Source of the DNA: an uncultured Parasutterella sp.
GTDB taxonomy: Bacteria > Pseudomonadota > Gammaproteobacteria > Burkholderiales > Burkholderiaceae_F
Assembly (NCBI GenBank): GCA_900766055.1
Contig: CAAFTZ010000116.1
Location: 1 to 64,000 of the forward strand
Reading direction: 5' to 3'
Length of the DNA: 64,000 nucleotides
The notes below the pieces were generated by a model, which saw nothing but the letters and a program-made list of their open reading frames with translations, searched no databases and was not told where the DNA came from. Positions 62,331 to 64,000 of the stretch are shown here, piece after piece. Numbering within the stretch: the stretch's first letter is position 1; each line of letters opens with the position of its first letter. The position numbers were made by a program, and so were the translations under genes.

Positions 62331-63161
62331 TCAGCTGTTTTTTTTGGTGGCTGTTTTTCTCGCCGGCGCTTTCTTCACAGCAGTTTTTTTCGCGGCAGCG
62401 GTCTTTTTCGGTGCTGCAGCTTTCTTAGTTTCTTCAGCAGGAGCCGATTCTTCTTTTACGGCAGACTTCTTAGCTGTCGATTTCCTGACCGTCGTTTTTT
62501 TCGGCGCTGCGGAATCGTCCTTAGCTGCTTTGGCGCGAGTACGTTTTACCGGTTTTTCTTCTTCTGCAGCGGCTTTTTTAACTTTTGGACGGCTGCTTGC
62601 CGTCATTGCCGGATCCTTGAAGGTCGGAGCGCGAAGAATTTCAACGGGCTCTTTCGGTTCTTCGGGAACAACTTCAACCACTGCCTCTTCCGTGACTTCT
62701 TCTTTCATCGGAATGCGCACAACAGGAGGAGGTGCCTTGGCGTCTTCTTCGTTAATTTTCCAAAGAACCAACAGTTCTTTCTGAGTCGGTGCCTTTCCGG
62801 TTTTGAGTCTTTCTCTTCTTGCTGCAACCGAATCTCTGACGATCTTCTCAAGACTGTCCAGCGGAATGCGGTTAAGATCGACGAACTCAATGGCGCTTCT
62901 ATCCTCGAGTACACCGGTAAGAAGAGACTTATAGTTTTCGAGAACGGACGGTTCGGCGATGAACAGAATCATTCTCTTTTCGGTGGATTCAAGAGCAAAG
63001 AGCGGCCCCTGGAGTTCATAGAAAGCCAAACCGTAACGCATGCTCTCTCTGACGCCTCGCGCAGAGCGACGAATCATGCTGCAAACGCGGGCCATAGCGA
63101 CACGTCTATCCGCCGGCAGATCTCTAAGATAGCCTCCTACGGTAGTTGCGGTAGGACTCAT
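62331..63161 (-). CDS. DUF1801 (YdhG-like) domain fused to a histone-H1-like tail
   Basis: 276 residues from the ATG at 63161, set by GGAGG 7 bases upstream. An N-terminal DUF1801 domain (about 5-105) carries TVGGYLRDLPADRRVAM and an ESMRYGLAFYELQG stretch. Then come an acidic Val/Glu/Pro linker (about 155-185) and a Lys/Ala/Pro-rich tail (about 190-276) with repeated KKAAAP, KKTA and KSTAKK, like AlgP or bacterial histone-H1 proteins. The tail should bind DNA or RNA without sequence preference. I do not know this domain pair as an established architecture. Confidence 0.75.
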   Translation of the reverse strand: MSPTATTVGGYLRDLPADRRVAMARVCSMIRRSARGVRESMRYGLAFYELQGPLFALESTEKRMILFIAEPSVLENYKSLLTGVLEDRSAIEFVDLNRIPLDSLEKIVRDSVAARRERLKTGKAPTQKELLVLWKINEEDAKAPPPVVRIPMKEEVTEEAVVEVVPEEPKEPVEILRAPTFKDPAMTASSRPKVKKAAAEEEKPVKRTRAKAAKDDSAAPKKTTVRKSTAKKSAVKEESAPAEETKKAAAPKKTAAAKKTAVKKAPARKTATKKNS

Positions 63162-63287
63162 TAAATTTCCTCCAAAAACCAAAAACTTAGGCAAACTATC
63201 ATTATATCCCAAAACAGGTTTTTATTCCTGCTTTTAGGGGTTAAATGTATTGAAGCTTCCTAAATTTTCAATCTTAGGAGGATGTTT

Positions 63288-63827
63288 TTATTTCCAAAAG
63301 ACGTATTCAGCCGAGAACGGGACTTTCAGCAGCTTTCCGGCTTCGGACGGGGTGCAGCCATTGCTGTTGGGCATACCGCCTTCCGGTTTCAGGCGCTGAA
63401 TATATTTGACGCCGTTAAAAACACCTGTTCCCGGGTCGGAGACCGCCTTCATCAGTGCGTATTTGTTATCTTTTTGGGGATTTGCAGGATCGACCCAAGC
63501 GATGATGTGGGAGGAAATGATGCGGGAGCCGTCTTTGTATTCAAAGGCGTTCATCGGGCCGGAGAGCTCGGCAACGACTTCACCGTTTTTGTCTTTAAGC
63601 TTGGCCTGCGGCTGTTCGAAACGCCAGTAGCTGCCTTTGGAATCGGCGGCGCAGCGGAAGACCTGGATCCCGCTTCCTTCAAGCGTGAGGAAAGCCTGAC
63701 CTGACGGCGGCGTCAATTTTTCCAAAGAGGGCTGTTTGCTCGTGTTCAATGCAGTGTTGATAGAACTGCAGCCGACCAATGCTGCCGCGCAGGCGCCCGT
63801 TAAAGCAATTAAAAGTCTTTTCTTCAC
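63288..63827 (-). CDS. DUF3455 lipoprotein
   Basis: 179 residues from the GTG at 63827 (GGGAG 7 bases before it). Lipobox ALVGC at about 16-20, then the DUF3455 domain with a GSGIQVFRCAADS stretch, a WRFEQPQAKL segment and GVKYIQRLKPEGGMP. Function unknown. Confidence 0.8.
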   Translation of the reverse strand: MKKRLLIALTGACAAALVGCSSINTALNTSKQPSLEKLTPPSGQAFLTLEGSGIQVFRCAADSKGSYWRFEQPQAKLKDKNGEVVAELSGPMNAFEYKDGSRIISSHIIAWVDPANPQKDNKYALMKAVSDPGTGVFNGVKYIQRLKPEGGMPNSNGCTPSEAGKLLKVPFSAEYVFWK

Positions 63828-63877
63828 GATATTCTCCCAACAGTGATAACCCACTTTAATGCAAGCCGACAGGACTC

Positions 63878-64000
63878 TTAGCTGCGGGTGCCCTTATTAG
63901 GATCCCCACTTGTAACAGAAATAAAGTGTCGGTAAGCGATGAACGCAGCGAGCGCTAGAACCAGAGCGCAAATAAAGTAAGGCAGACCGCCGAGGAGCGA
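63878..64000 (-). CDS. C-terminal end of a membrane protein (cut by window end)
   Basis: The last 40 residues are in the window: a hydrophobic helix (LPYFICALVLALAAFIAY) and a polar C-terminal tail ending in a TAA at 63878-63880. The rest lies beyond the window, so the family cannot be named. Confidence 0.5.
   Translation of the reverse strand, partial: SLLGGLPYFICALVLALAAFIAYRHFISVTSGDPNKGTRS

Overview
The window is a chromosomal, origin-proximal segment of a betaproteobacterium. The likeliest home is Burkholderiales, family Sutterellaceae (Parasutterella/Sutterella-like gut bacteria). I base this on betaproteobacterial F-ATPase genes with an atpI, CydP beside cydA, a DolP-type BON lipoprotein, an orphan Bug (TctC-like) binding protein, and a respiratory quinone set made only of menaquinone genes (menA, menB, menE, ubiE/menG). 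The placement is inferred from protein resemblance, not from a database search. Nearly all of the sequence is compact housekeeping DNA with short intergenic gaps. I see no phage, insertion sequence, CRISPR array or rRNA.

Layout. 1-1550: coaX (cut by the window start) and birA, leftward. 1645-5613: a rightward cofactor cluster with a catalytically degenerate PBP5-like protein, ybeD, lipB, menA and lipA. 5573-8560: a leftward nitrate/sulfonate-type ABC importer ending in an FmdE-like gene. 8599-9327: dolP. 9328-10400: about 1 kb of AT-rich non-coding DNA rich in DnaA-box-like nonamers, the best oriC candidate. 10401-15512: gyrB, dnaN, dnaA leftward; dnaA has an in-frame TAA just before the arginine-finger SRF motif. 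15886-22824: rpmH, rnpA, yidD, yidC, mnmE, mnmG, rsmG rightward, with two parS-like sites. 22933-27321: a leftward exported flavodoxin and an Mla-type lipid transport operon. 27568-29254: parA, parB. 29391-36314: atpIBEFHAGDC.

36412-48544: uspA, hemE, priA, a U32 peptidase, tRNA-Arg(CCG), a DUF971 gene, ubiE/menG, a Tim44-domain protein, a sodium:solute symporter, glmU, glmS. 48610-53333: marC, then a TetR regulator divergent from a Bug-menB-menE operon with a palindromic operator-like site between them. 53391-56951: a DegP protease and a two-component system. 57089-58552: a small membrane protein and an AEC transporter. 58611-61938: the cytochrome bd operon cydP-cydA-cydB-cydX-ybgE. 62042-64000: a one-helix small protein, a DUF1801 protein with a histone-H1-like tail, a DUF3455 lipoprotein and the end of a membrane protein.

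How the genes work together. The core is replication and segregation (oriC candidate, dnaA/dnaN/gyrB, parAB with parS). Next to it sit ribosome, membrane-insertion and tRNA-modification genes and ATP synthase. Anaerobic or microaerobic respiration is represented by the late menaquinone pathway (menE, menB, menA, ubiE) and a bd quinol oxidase. Envelope upkeep is represented by Mla, DolP, DegP and GlmU/GlmS. The points most worth a second look are the dnaA nonsense codon, the Bug-menB-menE unit (possible uptake of a menaquinone precursor), the dead PBP5-like protein in the lipoate cluster, the FmdE-like gene in an ABC operon, and the DUF1801/H1-like fusion.
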